Part shown: positions 42,057 through 52,100 of the stretch, piece after piece
Numbering within the stretch: the first letter of the stretch is position 1
Layout: every line of letters begins with the position of its first letter
Assembly: GCA_041744755.1 (NCBI GenBank)
Contig: JBGTKC010000046.1
Coordinates: 1 to 57,981 of the forward strand
Reading direction: 5' to 3'
Length of the DNA: 57,981 nucleotides
Origin: CALDTK01 sp041744755
GTDB taxonomy: Bacteria > Bacteroidota > Bacteroidia > Chitinophagales > Saprospiraceae
Notes under the pieces: generated by a model
Database searches by the model: none
Told to the model about the DNA's origin: nothing
Seen by the model: only the letters and a program-made list of their open reading frames with translations
Position numbers and translations under genes: made by a program

Positions 42057-42071
42057 GTTTTGGCGAAAGCC
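42057..42071 (+). repeat. GNAA mini-hairpin element, GTTTTGGCGAAAGCC
   Basis: Canonical copy in the 102-nt gap between hemE and accD. Confidence 0.92.
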
Positions 42072-42114
42072 GACTTTCGGCTGGTGCGGACGCGACCTCG
42101 CAAAGCTAGCCGGC

Positions 42115-43158
42115 TTACGCGCAGACAATTGGCTCAGGGCGGTGCGCTTTGACAGCCGCGATAAAGGCCTTTACGGAGTCTAACTCGGTGTCTGGATACA
42201 CGCCGTGACCGAGGTTCGCGATGTGGTTAGGGCCGAAATCGTAAAGCATTTGCGTCGTTAGCCTCCCGACGGACTCTGGCGTGCCGTACAGCGCGCTGGG
42301 GTCTAGGTTGCCCTGCAGCACGACCCCCGGCCCGTAAGCCGCCCGGGCGCGCCTGGCCGACGTGGTCCAGTCCACGCCATAGGCTTCGACCCCGCAGGTC
42401 TCCAGGGTGTGGCCGCCGATACCTTTGGCGAAGTGGATCCGCGGCACGCCGGTCTGGCCGAGGGGTGACAGCGCCGCGATGCTCGCCGGCAGTGCGAACT
42501 CACGGTAGAGGTCCTCCGAGAGAACCCCCGCCCAGGAGTCGAACAGCTGCACGACCTGCGCGCCCGCGTCGATCTGGCGGTAAAGGTAGATGGAAGTCGT
42601 CTCGGCGATGCGCTCGAGCAGCGCGGCGCTCTCGTGCGGGTACTGACGCAGCCACTTGCGCGCCTTCGAAAACGTCTTCGAGCCCTGGCCCTCGATCATA
42701 TAGCAGAAGATGGTCCAAGGGGCTCCCGCGAAGCCAATCAAGGGAACTCGCCCGGCCAGGCGCTTCCTGCTCTCCGCCACGGCGCCGTAGACATACTCCA
42801 ATTGGTCGGCAGCCTCCTGCGCGCTACGTAGCTCCAAGATGTCGCTCGGCCGCTCGATCACCTTCGGGAAGCGTGGCCCGAATCCAGGAACCATCTCGTA
42901 CAGGAGTCCCAGACCTTCCGGGACCGTGAGGATGTCGCTAAAGACGATCGCCGCGTCCACGCCGAGGTGATCTACCGGTTGTAGAGTCGCCTCCGCGGCC
43001 GCCGCCGGGCTCTCGACTAACTCCTTGAAGTCCCGCAGGCTAGCCCGCAGTTGTCGGTACTCCGGTAAGATACGACCGGCCTGCCGCATGAGCCACACCG
43101 GGGTCCTGTCGACGGGACGCCCGGCAAGTACGTCTAGGAGGAGCGTATTTGGGGTCAT
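42115..43158 (-). CDS. hemE: Uroporphyrinogen decarboxylase
   Basis: HemE decarboxylates the four acetate side chains of uroporphyrinogen III to give coproporphyrinogen III in haem synthesis. The 347-residue protein has both signatures: PVWLMRQAGRILPEYR (substrate arginines) and GFAGAPWTIFCYMIEG. Its length is usual. No other haem genes adjoin. It contains no mini-hairpin, although one lies 43 nt beyond its 3' end. Confidence 0.96.
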   Translation of the reverse strand: MTPNTLLLDVLAGRPVDRTPVWLMRQAGRILPEYRQLRASLRDFKELVESPAAAAEATLQPVDHLGVDAAIVFSDILTVPEGLGLLYEMVPGFGPRFPKVIERPSDILELRSAQEAADQLEYVYGAVAESRKRLAGRVPLIGFAGAPWTIFCYMIEGQGSKTFSKARKWLRQYPHESAALLERIAETTSIYLYRQIDAGAQVVQLFDSWAGVLSEDLYREFALPASIAALSPLGQTGVPRIHFAKGIGGHTLETCGVEAYGVDWTTSARRARAAYGPGVVLQGNLDPSALYGTPESVGRLTTQMLYDFGPNHIANLGHGVYPDTELDSVKAFIAAVKAHRPEPIVCA

Positions 43159-43248
43159 AGCCGCAAAGATGTGGCTCCGCCTCTGGTCTAATCGTCAACT
43201 TTAGGGACGAGCGTACGGCGAGCGGCGGGGAGGGGGCGGCTCATGGCT

Positions 43249-43833
43249 CTAGCCGTTGGTCCGCCTGAGGGTAGCTGGCTTGTTCGGTTTCGGCATCCAA
43301 AGGCCTTCGTCGATGTCGTTAAGTTTGCCATTTTCACGGAAAGCCTCCCACGAACGGCGATTGTAAGCCGCTGCGGCTTCCTCGGCGGTGCTGAACATCC
43401 CGAGGTGATTACTCTGACCGTCGATAGAGATCACGGCTCGGTAGCGATTGTTCTCCTGGTAGACGCCCGTAAATCCGACCTTGTTGCTCGTCCGGCGCTT
43501 ACGGCTCGCGACGCTCCGCGAACGGTATACGAGGTTTTCGAGCCGGCAGTCGAGCTTGTCGCCGTTCAAAGCGCCAACCACATTCCGGCCCTCGGTCTTG
43601 TGCTGCGACAGGTACTTCTCGGCGATGTGCTTGTGGAGGTAGATTGTGGCCGTATCGTATCGCCCTTTCTCCACCCGGCTGGTGCGCTGGTAAACGGCGC
43701 AGCCGCTGCTATGCACGCGGAGGTTGTCGATGAACCTCCCGTCGGCCAACTCGGGGTCGGTTGCCAGCCAATGGTAGACGTGGTCTTCGACCTTGGCCGT
43801 GAGATCGGAGTTTTTAAGGAGAAGCGATTTCAA
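43249..43833 (-). CDS. HNH-type nuclease-like protein with AP2/ERF domain
   Basis: The 194-residue product joins two parts. Residues about 60-110 look like an HNH nuclease (LHKHIAEKYL, then NGDKLDCRLENLVYR). Residues about 118-172 form an AP2 DNA-binding domain (KVGFTGVYQENNRYRAVISI, HLGMFSTAEEAAAAYNRRS). This architecture is known from homing endonucleases and phage-borne nucleases. Here it stands alone between housekeeping genes with no intron or intein visible. It could be a domesticated homing nuclease or a DNA-binding regulator. Confidence 0.75.
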   Translation of the reverse strand: MKSLLLKNSDLTAKVEDHVYHWLATDPELADGRFIDNLRVHSSGCAVYQRTSRVEKGRYDTATIYLHKHIAEKYLSQHKTEGRNVVGALNGDKLDCRLENLVYRSRSVASRKRRTSNKVGFTGVYQENNRYRAVISIDGQSNHLGMFSTAEEAAAAYNRRSWEAFRENGKLNDIDEGLWMPKPNKPATLRRTNG

Positions 43834-43953
43834 AATTTGGGGGTTTTAACTCAGTAAGGAGCTCACGGGGTCGGCTGTAAGGTAGCACTTTGCAAAAGAT
43901 AAATTTTGACTCCGCTAAACTTATGTTCAGATACTTGTGGTAGTTCCACCGAC

Positions 43954-45045
43954 ATGTCCCCAACCCCCTCCCCGCTCTTCGATCGAGACTGCATCCGTCG
44001 GGCCGTCTACCTCGCCACCACGTGTATCGGCGAGACGAGCCCCAACCCTCAGGTAGGTGCAGTCCTCGCCCTCGGAGGCCAAATCGTAAGTGAGGGACTT
44101 TATCGTCGGGACGGGGGACCGCATGCCGAGGTCGACGCCCTCGCACGTCTTTCGCCGGTCCAAAGGTCGCGACTTCCGGACTCGACTATGTACGTCAGCC
44201 TCGAACCGTGTAGCATCTACGGTCGGACGCCGCCGTGCGCGGAAAGACTACTCCGCGAGGGCGTCGGACGTGTGGTGGTCGCGGCGCTCGATTTTACCCC
44301 CGGTGTGTGTGGGAATGGTCTCCGGAATCTGAGAATGGGAGGGGCTGTAGTCGAGTTTGGGCTGGGCCAGGCCACCGCCTTTGAGGTGGCCCGTCCGCGC
44401 AATGTGTTCGCGAGCCTGGGCCGCCCTTACGTTGTCCTTAAGCAAGCCATCAGCGCCGACGGATACGTCGGCCGCAGCACCTCGGCGGTGGCGATTACTT
44501 CGGTCATGGCCAACGTGATCTCCCATCGCTGGCGCGCGGAGCACGACGCGATTCTCGTAGGGTCGCGCACTTTCACGATCGACGGGCCATCGCTGACGAC
44601 CCGCTTGGTCGCCGGCAAGGATCCCGATGTGGTGATATACGATCCGTCCGGACGGCTTTCGCCAAAACGGGTTGCTGCTCACTTTGCGCGAGATCCCCCC
44701 CTGAATCGCAGGATTTTCCTCGCTTCCGCAAAACCTGCTCACCCGGCGGATGAGGATGCTGATGTGAAACAAATCTTACTCGACACAGGTGATGCCCTAC
44801 CCTCCCTCCTCAGGGCACTCGCCGCACATCGGGTGGGACGACTATTGGTCGAGGGCGGCCCTAGCACCACGCGGGTTTTCGCGGAAGCGGGACTCTGGGA
44901 CGAGTACCGAGAGTGGAGTAGCCCCGGGCGATTGTCCAACGGTGCAGGCATGCCTGTGCCTGCCTACCGACCACAAGGCGAGCTTTTGGAAAGTTACCAG
45001 GTGGGTGTTGACTACCTGAGGGTCTTTAGTAAGTCGGCCAGGTAA
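43954..45045 (+). CDS. ribD: Bifunctional riboflavin biosynthesis deaminase/reductase
   Basis: RibD deaminates and then reduces the pyrimidine intermediate of riboflavin synthesis. The 363-residue protein has the zinc deaminase motif GPHAEVDAL with PCSIYGRTPPCAERL, and a C-terminal reductase domain with PYVVLKQAISADGYVG and LLVEGGPSTTRVF. The ATG at 43954 is chosen at the family start. Its reductase domain holds three mini-hairpins (LSPKR, ASAKP, VFAEA), making it the second densest gene. Confidence 0.92.
   Translation: MSPTPSPLFDRDCIRRAVYLATTCIGETSPNPQVGAVLALGGQIVSEGLYRRDGGPHAEVDALARLSPVQRSRLPDSTMYVSLEPCSIYGRTPPCAERLLREGVGRVVVAALDFTPGVCGNGLRNLRMGGAVVEFGLGQATAFEVARPRNVFASLGRPYVVLKQAISADGYVGRSTSAVAITSVMANVISHRWRAEHDAILVGSRTFTIDGPSLTTRLVAGKDPDVVIYDPSGRLSPKRVAAHFARDPPLNRRIFLASAKPAHPADEDADVKQILLDTGDALPSLLRALAAHRVGRLLVEGGPSTTRVFAEAGLWDEYREWSSPGRLSNGAGMPVPAYRPQGELLESYQVGVDYLRVFSKSAR
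44654..44668 (-). repeat. GNAA mini-hairpin element, GTTTTGGCGAAAGCC
   Basis: Canonical copy in ribD, antisense, encoding LSPKR. Confidence 0.92.
44721..44734 (-). repeat. GNAA mini-hairpin element, short form GTTTTGCGGAAGCG
   Basis: Two-base-pair stem GC/GC with loop GGAA. It lies in ribD, antisense, and encodes SAKP. The same 14-nt form recurs at 57527-57540. Confidence 0.78.
44876..44890 (+). repeat. GNAA mini-hairpin element, GTTTTCGCGGAAGCG
   Basis: Compensated stem CGC/GCG with loop GGAA. It lies in ribD, sense, and encodes VFAEA. Confidence 0.83.
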
Positions 45046-45118
45046 CAGCGTTAAAACTGCCATAAAGGCGGCGAGGAGGAACACCTTAGGCCCTCGGCAA
45101 CACGCTTTAGTGAGCGAC

Positions 45119-45649
45119 ATGAGCAAGCCAAGCACACGTACTTCCTTCCTCAGGCTACTCCTGTTGCCCCTCGCCTTGTTGCTCCTCTCCGTCACCGCCG
45201 ATGCCCAGGTCGAGTGGCTTACCTGGGAGCAGGCGATGGCCAAGCAGGCCATATCTCCCAAGCCGATTATGGTCGACGTCTACACCGACTGGTGCGGGTG
45301 GTGCAAGGAGATGGACCGGCGGACCTTTAGTGATCCAGCGATCGCCGCCGAGATTCAGGACAAATTCTACGCCGTTAAATTGAACGCCGAGCGGTCGGGA
45401 GACCTCACATTCCGCGGCAAAATCTTTGCACTAGAATCGACCGGCAGACGCCCGACGCACGCCCTGGCACGCGAGCTTCTGAACGGCAAGATCAGCTACC
45501 CGTCTGTGGTGTTTTTGAACGAGGATTCCGAAGTGATCCAGGCTGTGCCCGGGTATCATCCAGCCGAAGAATTCAGTAAGATAGTCCAGTACTTCGGGGA
45601 AGGCGTGTACCGCAAACAGGCGTGGAAAGATTTTCTACACCAACGGTAG
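45119..45649 (+). CDS. Secreted thioredoxin-like protein
   Basis: The 176-residue protein has a signal peptide (cleavage near ADAQ) and a thioredoxin fold with the active site DWCGWCKEMDRRTF, the cis-proline segment SYPSVVFLN, and a C-terminal helix. It is probably a periplasmic disulfide oxidoreductase or reductase. The ATG at 45119 is used; a GTG 9 nt upstream is in frame. It lies 73 nt after ribD on the same strand and contains no mini-hairpin. Confidence 0.85.
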   Translation: MSKPSTRTSFLRLLLLPLALLLLSVTADAQVEWLTWEQAMAKQAISPKPIMVDVYTDWCGWCKEMDRRTFSDPAIAAEIQDKFYAVKLNAERSGDLTFRGKIFALESTGRRPTHALARELLNGKISYPSVVFLNEDSEVIQAVPGYHPAEEFSKIVQYFGEGVYRKQAWKDFLHQR

Positions 45650-45797
45650 CTGCACTACCTACAGATGGAGCTTTGTTGGTGCGAGATTGATGCTAGGGCA
45701 AACCGGGTAGTCACTCCTGTTTACTCATCGCTTCTCCGTTCCGCGCAGCGGGAGTCGTCTAAGCCCCGATCTCGCTGCCGCCTGGACACGTTTGGTC

Positions 45798-47378
45798 CTA
45801 GAACCAGCTGCTCTTGCTGCGGCGCGTGGTACTCTTTAACCCGAGCACACCGAGGAGGCCGCGGGTCAACTCGCGGGCCACGGTGCGTCCGATCTGACGT
45901 GTCGTGGTCGACTCAAACACTTTTTCCATTGTCGATTTATCGGCGCGCGTCTTGCGCGGCGCCGATGTCGAGCTAGTAGCCTTGTCGCGCTGTGCCCCAA
46001 GCGCTCCCTTTTTATCGGCCTCGGTTGCGTGCGCCAGTCTGGCGGCGAGTATCTCCTTGGCGCTCTCGCGGTCGATGGGCTCGGCGTACTTCTCCACAAG
46101 TTGGCTCCGCCGGGTGAGTAGGTCGATCTCCTGACGGGTGAGGACATCCATGCGGGAGGCTGGCGCTCGGAGCAAGGTGTGGACGAGCGCCGTCGGTCGC
46201 CCCTTCTCGTCGAGTACGGACACGAGACACTCGCCGATCCCCATCTCGGTGAGGAGATCCGGCACTTTGTAATATGGGGTGATCGGGAAGTTTTCGGCTG
46301 CTAGCTTAATCGACTTGCGGTCCTTCGCCGTGAAGGCCCGCAACGCGTGCTGGAGCTTGAAACCCAGCTGTCCGAGGATGTCCTCCGGCACGTCGGCGGG
46401 GTTTTGCGTAATGAACACAATCCCGATCCCCTTCGAGCGGATCAGCTTAATGATCGACTCGAGCTGACTCAAGAGAGCAGCGCTAGCCTCCTCGAACACG
46501 AGGTGGGCCTCGTCGATGAAGATGACGAGCTGCGGGCGGTCGACGTCACCCAGCTCGGGCATCGTCGCGTAGATCTCCGCCAGGAGCTGAAGCATAAAAC
46601 TACTGAAGAGCTTCGGTCGATCCTGCATGTCCGTGAGGCGCAGGATGCTGCAGATGCCGTGACCCTGGGCGTCGCGGCGGATGAGATCCCCGACATCGAA
46701 ACTCGGCTCGCCGAAGAATTCCTCGGCGCCTTGGCCCTCGAGCTCGACGATCTTTCGCACGATCGCGCCGGTGCTTGCTGTGCTGATGGTCCCGTAGTCC
46801 GCCTTGATCTCGTCCTTACCCTCGTCGGTGAGGTACTGTAATAGGCGCTTGAAATCGGTGAGGTCGACGACGGGTATCCCGTGCGTGTCTGCGTATTTAA
46901 ACACCAGCGCCGCTACCCCACCCTGTGTATCGTTGAGGCCTAGCACCTTCGAGAACAGCACCGGACCAAACTCCGTCACGGTGGCCCGGAGGCGCACACC
47001 CGAGTCCCCGGTGAGGCTGAGCAGCTCCACGGGGCTAGCGAAGGGTTCGTAAGGCTCTCCGATTTTGTCGTGACGAGCCTTAATCTTTGGGTTGTCCTGG
47101 CCGGGAGCGGCCAGGCCGCTGAGGTCACCTTTCACGTCCATTAACAGCGAGGACACGCCGGCGCGGCTAAGCTGCTCCGCGACGATCTGCAGGGTCTTCG
47201 TCTTCCCGGTGCCCGTCGCACCGGCGATCAGGCCGTGTCGAGTGAAAGTCGCCAAGGGCATACGGACCGGGAGGAGCGGCAGGGCCTCCCGGTCGAACAT
47301 CCCGGTCCCCAGCACGAAGCTCGGTCCGGAAAAGGTGTAGGCCTTCTCAATGTCGTCGCGGAATTCGTTCGGGGTCAT
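45798..47378 (-). CDS. HerA-like ATPase (DUF853 family)
   Basis: The 526-residue protein is a P-loop ATPase of the HerA/FtsK clan. Walker A is GATGTGKTKT, Walker B is LVIFIDEAHLVF, and a sensor-like FITQNPADVP follows. The C-terminus is a variable basic tail. HerA proteins are hexameric DNA translocases; the DUF853 branch is widespread, not associated with NurA, and of unproved function. The ATG at 47378 (MTPNEFRDDI) avoids overlap with the upstream nuclease gene. Confidence 0.87.
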   Translation of the reverse strand: MTPNEFRDDIEKAYTFSGPSFVLGTGMFDREALPLLPVRMPLATFTRHGLIAGATGTGKTKTLQIVAEQLSRAGVSSLLMDVKGDLSGLAAPGQDNPKIKARHDKIGEPYEPFASPVELLSLTGDSGVRLRATVTEFGPVLFSKVLGLNDTQGGVAALVFKYADTHGIPVVDLTDFKRLLQYLTDEGKDEIKADYGTISTASTGAIVRKIVELEGQGAEEFFGEPSFDVGDLIRRDAQGHGICSILRLTDMQDRPKLFSSFMLQLLAEIYATMPELGDVDRPQLVIFIDEAHLVFEEASAALLSQLESIIKLIRSKGIGIVFITQNPADVPEDILGQLGFKLQHALRAFTAKDRKSIKLAAENFPITPYYKVPDLLTEMGIGECLVSVLDEKGRPTALVHTLLRAPASRMDVLTRQEIDLLTRRSQLVEKYAEPIDRESAKEILAARLAHATEADKKGALGAQRDKATSSTSAPRKTRADKSTMEKVFESTTTRQIGRTVARELTRGLLGVLGLKSTTRRSKSSWF

Positions 47379-47383
47379 GTGCG

Positions 47384-48265
47384 TCAGTTTGCGGGGTGGT
47401 TCCACTGCCCCAACCGTTGGCGGTAGCGCCGCTCGCTGAGGGGCCAGTGTTTTAAGTCAAAGGCGGCTTCGTTCTCCGGCGTGGCCAGCGTGCTGAGTTC
47501 GGGGAAGAGATCCAAGCCGGTGATCTCTTCTACCTCGTCGATGGTTTTGGCGAAAGCCGTCAGGGAGGCAGTCTGCAGTTCGTGAGGGATCACGAACGCG
47601 ATTGCGTCACCTTTGGGCGTCAATAACGCCTTGTAGAAGGCACTCGGGACTGCGACGCGATTGGCGCCAATGCGTACGGGATTAAGCCCGACAATGGGTC
47701 CGGTCACAATGTATAGCTCCCCGTGTCCCACGGTCCACTCCCGCACCGATTCTTCTAGCTCGCGCCAGACGCCCCCATTATACTCGGCGAGCTGCGGGCT
47801 GATGTTGCTGTACAGAAAGCTCTCGCTCATGCCTAGGGCATCGTAATTGAGGTCGCCCGAAGGCACGAGGTGCCCCCGGGTGTAGCCGCTGCTGCGGTAG
47901 TCGCGCCCGTCGGCACTGCGGTCGCGCACCGCGGGGTCGAGGCGGAAGTCGTTAGAGCGCGGCAGTCCCTTGGCCCTCACCTCGGCCGCGGACAGGTGGT
48001 GCGCCACCCACCGTGCCTGCTCCCAGTCGTTGTCGTACCCGAGCGAGAAGAGTCGGTGGTCGATGACTTGGCTGCTGGGACCGACGGGTAGGTAGAGGCG
48101 CACTTCGACAGGTGCGGGAGCCACCGCCTCCGGTAGGGCGGGCCGATCGAAGACGAGGTAAAGGACGAGCAGCAGGAGTGCCCCGAGGATGAACGCAGGT
48201 CGAAGGCTTGCGCCAAAACGCCCCCCACTCCGCCCGCTTCCGTGATTTGTCCGCAGCTTTGCCAC
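47384..48265 (-). CDS. DNA/RNA non-specific endonuclease, membrane-anchored or secreted
   Basis: The 293-residue protein belongs to the NUC1/Serratia-type beta-beta-alpha-metal nucleases. The active-site block is YRSSGYTRGHLVPSGDLNYD, where the usual DRGH appears as TRGH, followed by FLYSNISPQ with the metal-binding Asn. An N-terminal hydrophobic helix (FILGALLLLVLYLVF) anchors or exports it. The only plausible start is a GTG at 48265, which abuts the divergent coaE start at 48266. Two mini-hairpins encode AFAKT and RFGAS. Confidence 0.83.
   Translation of the reverse strand: MAKLRTNHGSGRSGGRFGASLRPAFILGALLLLVLYLVFDRPALPEAVAPAPVEVRLYLPVGPSSQVIDHRLFSLGYDNDWEQARWVAHHLSAAEVRAKGLPRSNDFRLDPAVRDRSADGRDYRSSGYTRGHLVPSGDLNYDALGMSESFLYSNISPQLAEYNGGVWRELEESVREWTVGHGELYIVTGPIVGLNPVRIGANRVAVPSAFYKALLTPKGDAIAFVIPHELQTASLTAFAKTIDEVEEITGLDLFPELSTLATPENEAAFDLKHWPLSERRYRQRLGQWNHPAN
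47544..47558 (+). repeat. GNAA mini-hairpin element, GTTTTGGCGAAAGCC
   Basis: Canonical copy in the nuclease gene, antisense, encoding AFAKT. Confidence 0.92.
48205..48219 (-). repeat. GNAA mini-hairpin element, GTTTTGGCGCAAGCC
   Basis: Stem GGC/GCC, loop GCAA. It lies near the start of the nuclease gene, sense, and encodes FGAS. Confidence 0.88.
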
Positions 48266-48913
48266 GTGGGCAATGTAAAGCAAGCCGGCGGGCTGCGCGT
48301 CGGCCTGACGGGAGGGATCGCGAGTGGGAAGACGCTGGTAGCCGCGATGTTGGAGGTCTGCGGCGCGCCCGTGGCGTTCGCCGACCAGATGGCCCGCGGG
48401 ATCATGGAGGCGCCGGGGCAGACGCGCGACCGGCTCGAGACCCTGCTTGGATCCGGGGCTTACCTGGCGGATGGCTCTCTCGATCGCCGGGCCCTCGGAG
48501 CACGGCTGTTCGCCGACGAAGATCTGTTGCGAGCGGTGAATGCAATTGTGCATCCCGCGGTCGGTGCATCCGCCAAACGCTGGCACGAGAGCCGTGACCT
48601 GGTGCCGTACACGATTTACGAGTCAGCCCTGTTACTCGAGACAGGAGCCTACCGCGAATTCGACGTCGTTGTGGTGGTGCACGCGCCCAGGGTCGAACGA
48701 TTGGCTAGAGCCATGCGCCGCGATCACGCCGATGAGCTGGCGGTCCTCGCCCGTATGGACGCACAGATCACGGACGAAGAAAGGCTAGGCTTTGACGCCT
48801 TCTTCATAGTGAACGACGGCAGTCGACTACTGCTCCCACAGGTCACGGAGTTGCACCAATGTCTGCTCGCCCTGTCGGAGCATGGCGAGTACCGTGATCG
48901 CGGTAGAGATTAG
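48266..48913 (+). CDS. coaE: Dephospho-CoA kinase
   Basis: CoaE phosphorylates dephospho-CoA at the 3' hydroxyl, the last step of coenzyme A synthesis. The 215-residue protein has the P-loop VGLTGGIASGKT and the lid-like region RLARAMRRDHA. The best start is a GTG at 48266. It sits in a CACGTG palindrome shared with the divergent nuclease start, so neither gene has a leader if these starts are right. Its 3' end is followed by an AT-rich 216-nt gap. Confidence 0.9.
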   Translation: MGNVKQAGGLRVGLTGGIASGKTLVAAMLEVCGAPVAFADQMARGIMEAPGQTRDRLETLLGSGAYLADGSLDRRALGARLFADEDLLRAVNAIVHPAVGASAKRWHESRDLVPYTIYESALLLETGAYREFDVVVVVHAPRVERLARAMRRDHADELAVLARMDAQITDEERLGFDAFFIVNDGSRLLLPQVTELHQCLLALSEHGEYRDRGRD

Positions 48914-48939
48914 GATAAATTAAATACATGATGAGATGC

Positions 48940-48945
48940 TATAAT
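48940..48945 (+). promoter_or_regulatory. Possible promoter box (TATAAT) before the adhesin gene
   Basis: The AT-rich part of the coaE-adhesin gap contains a TATAAT hexamer, 185 nt upstream of the adhesin start. Bacteroidota mostly use a different -7 box (TAnnTTTG), so this may be chance. No other feature was found in the gap. Confidence 0.2.
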
Positions 48946-49129
48946 AGCTCCATGTATATCTATTTGACGCATAGCCGTCTGTTGCCGATCTCTCGTCTAG
49001 ACTGTCCGTTCCCGGGGCGTTCCAGACCGTTTCCCGAAACGACTGGCATCATTTTCCGACGTCGGTGTGAGAGGATTAAGTAGCCGCTAAATGGCCGGGC
49101 TGATGTCCTCGGGAAAACACACCTTCAGG

Positions 49130-52100
49130 ATGAGAAGATTTACACTCGATAGGCTCGCCCAGTTGTGGCTGCCGATATTCTCGTTGGGCCTCAGCCTCTT
49201 CGCAGGCGCGGGCTCCGTCGCCCACGCGGCGGCCCGCGCGGGGTGGACCTACGCCCCCGACGATGGCAGTGGCGCATCGGGAGCCTTCTACGCGTGCGAC
49301 AATACGATCGAGGGCGGACAGATCGCCGGGAGCGTCCGCGGTTGCGCCGATCCCCTCTTCCAAGTCCCGAAGCTTACCAACGTCGCCCTGCCCACGGGCG
49401 GGAGTGGCGCACTCGAGTTTCTGTGGATGAAGACCACCACCAATCCCGCGAGCGGACAGCCCGTGAGCTGGACGATTATTCCCGGCAGCTCGGGCTCGGA
49501 ATACACGCCCGCCGCCGTCACGAAGACCACCTACTACATGCGCTGCTCTCGGCGCGCCGGATGTGAGAAGTGGGCTGGGGAGACCAACTTCGTCACCGTC
49601 CTCATCGACTGCTGCGAGAACGTCACCGACGGCGGCCGTATCGGGGGAGCGCAGACAAGCTGCGGCGTGCCGTATGACCCGAGCGTGATCACTAACCTAG
49701 CCCCGGCTACCGGAGGTACGAACAGTCTGGTGTACACCTGGTACCAATCCAATACCTCGACCACGTACCAGCCAGGGAGCCCTGAGTGGTCGGTCGCCAG
49801 TTCAGAAACCACGCCGTACTTCGACCCGAGTGCCATCAGCCAGCCGACGAGCTACGTCCGTGTGGCCCAGAGAGACAAGTGTCCCGTTCCGGGAGCGTGG
49901 TCTAACGTTATCACCATCGCGGCGAATCCGCTTCCGGCCATAAAGGCCAACGTCAAGGACGTCTCTTGCGCCGGCGACAGCGACGGGAGCATCACGGTGA
50001 CCGTGCTCACGGCGGTCGCCCCAGTGACTCTCAGATGGGCCGATATCGCCACCGCGCCTGCTTCCCGCACCAATCTTGCGGCGGGGGCTTACGTGGTGAT
50101 CGTCACCGACGGCGCCGGCTGTGAGTACACCGAGGATATTATCGTGGGCGCACCCGCACCCTTGACGGTGACGCTCGCGCCCACGGTCGACAACTGTGAC
50201 TTCAATAACGACGCCACTGTGGCCAGCAACGTGCTCGGAGGCACCATGCCGTATACCTACGTATGGGCTCACGGCCCGACCACGGCTAACCTCTCCGGAC
50301 TCGCAGCTGGCACTTACTCTGTGACGGTGACAGACGCCAAGGGGTGCAGTGCCACTCAAGCGTTGACCATTGCCCCACCCCCTAAACTCGCTGGTACCGC
50401 GACGGCGACCCAGCCAACGTGCGGGATCAACAATGGCAGCGTCAACGTCGCACAAACCGGCGGCGTCGCCCCATTTACCTACGCTTGGTCGCCGGCGGTA
50501 TCCAACGGCAATACCGCCCGCAATCTCGCGGGCGGTGCGTATGCAATCTCGATCACGGATGCTAATGGGTGCGTGGCTCGGGTGACCGTCGATCTCGTCG
50601 TCATCGCACCCGTGACCGTCGCTCTCGACGGCGACGATGTCACTTGCAACGGAGCCGCCAATGCCGAGGTCCGCTCGACCGTCGGCGGCGGTATTGCCCC
50701 GTACACCTACCGCTGGAATACGGGCGCCACAAGCGCCAAGCTCAGTAACGTCGGGCCCGGTCGCTACGAAGTGACCGTCACCGACGCCGCCGGCTGTGTA
50801 CAGGTTGGAGAGATCACCCTCAGCCAGCCCAATGCTTTGGCAGCGACCATCACTGCGGTACAACCCGCGTGCTTCGAAGACGGTGGCTCACTCACGGCCA
50901 ACATCAGTGGCGGCACCCCGCCATATACCTTCAACTGGGGAGCGGCAGGCAGGACGAACGAACAAACACTATCAAACCTGGCGGCTGGCACGTACACGCT
51001 CAATGTGGCGGACGGAGGCGGCTGCGTCTTCACTACCACGGCCACGATCGAGGCCACTACCCTGCTCTCCCTCGACACCCTCACGACCCCGGCTAGCTGC
51101 TTAGGCTCGGACGACGGCTCGGCCGAGGTTAAGATCGTCGGCGGGACTGCGCCTTACAAGATTCTGTGGAGTGACGCCCGCGGGCAGACTTCCGCCAAGG
51201 CGACAGTCTTGCTGGCCGACACCTACACCGTGAGCTTCGAGGACGCCCGGGGCTGTGTGAAGACGGCGGCCCTCAAGGTCGGGACACTCTCTACGGGTCC
51301 GGTTACCACCGGCGAGGTGGACCAGATCACCTGTCCGGGGGTCGACGACGGCGCAATCCGCCTCACGACCACCAGCGGTTTGGCACCGCACACCTACGTC
51401 TGGAAAGACTCACCGTCCGCGAGTGCCACGCGTACCGGTCTGGCGGCCAAAGTGTACGAAGTGAGGGTCACGGATGCCGCCGGCTGCTTCACCGACGAGA
51501 CCTACACCATCGTGGCTCCAGACCCCATCACCTGCAAAGCCTTGCCGACCACCGCGTTCCCTCGCTACTTCCACGTCAGCACTTACGGCGCCAAGGACGG
51601 CGGACTCCGAGCGCAGGCCAGTGGCGGCACGGCTCCGTATACGTACGACTGGTCCACGGCCGCCACTGCCGAATCCATCACCGGTCTGGCGGGCGGCGAC
51701 TACCGCCTCACGGTGAAGGACGCCAAGGGCTGCTCCTGCACCCACGACACCACTCTGGTTGAGCCGAGCCAAATCTCGGACTTCGTCTGGGAGGATATCG
51801 ACGGCGACGGCATCCAAGACGCCGGGGAGCCGGGACTTGCCGGAATCCAGATCCGGCTCTCGGGTCAGGACTTCAACGGCTTCGCCGTAGATTTCTCGAC
51901 GACCTCCGACGCGCGGGGAGCCTATAAGTTCGATCGCTTACCGATGGGAAAATACGTAATCCGCTTCCGGCTCCAGGGCTTTCAGGACTACCTCTTCAGC
52001 CCCGCCAATCAAGGCGACGACGACACGAAGGATAGTGACATGGACCCGGTCCTTTTGCTGGCGCGCGCCGAGGTGACGGCACACGGGGTGGCCGACCTCG

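Noticed and set aside
49802..50863. Long open frame antisense to the adhesin repeats
   Set aside because: It follows from the periodic composition of the SprB repeats; no homology recognised.
50000..51770. Apparent tandem repeats in DNA of the adhesin
   Set aside because: These are protein-level SprB repeats with diverged DNA, not a CRISPR or satellite array.
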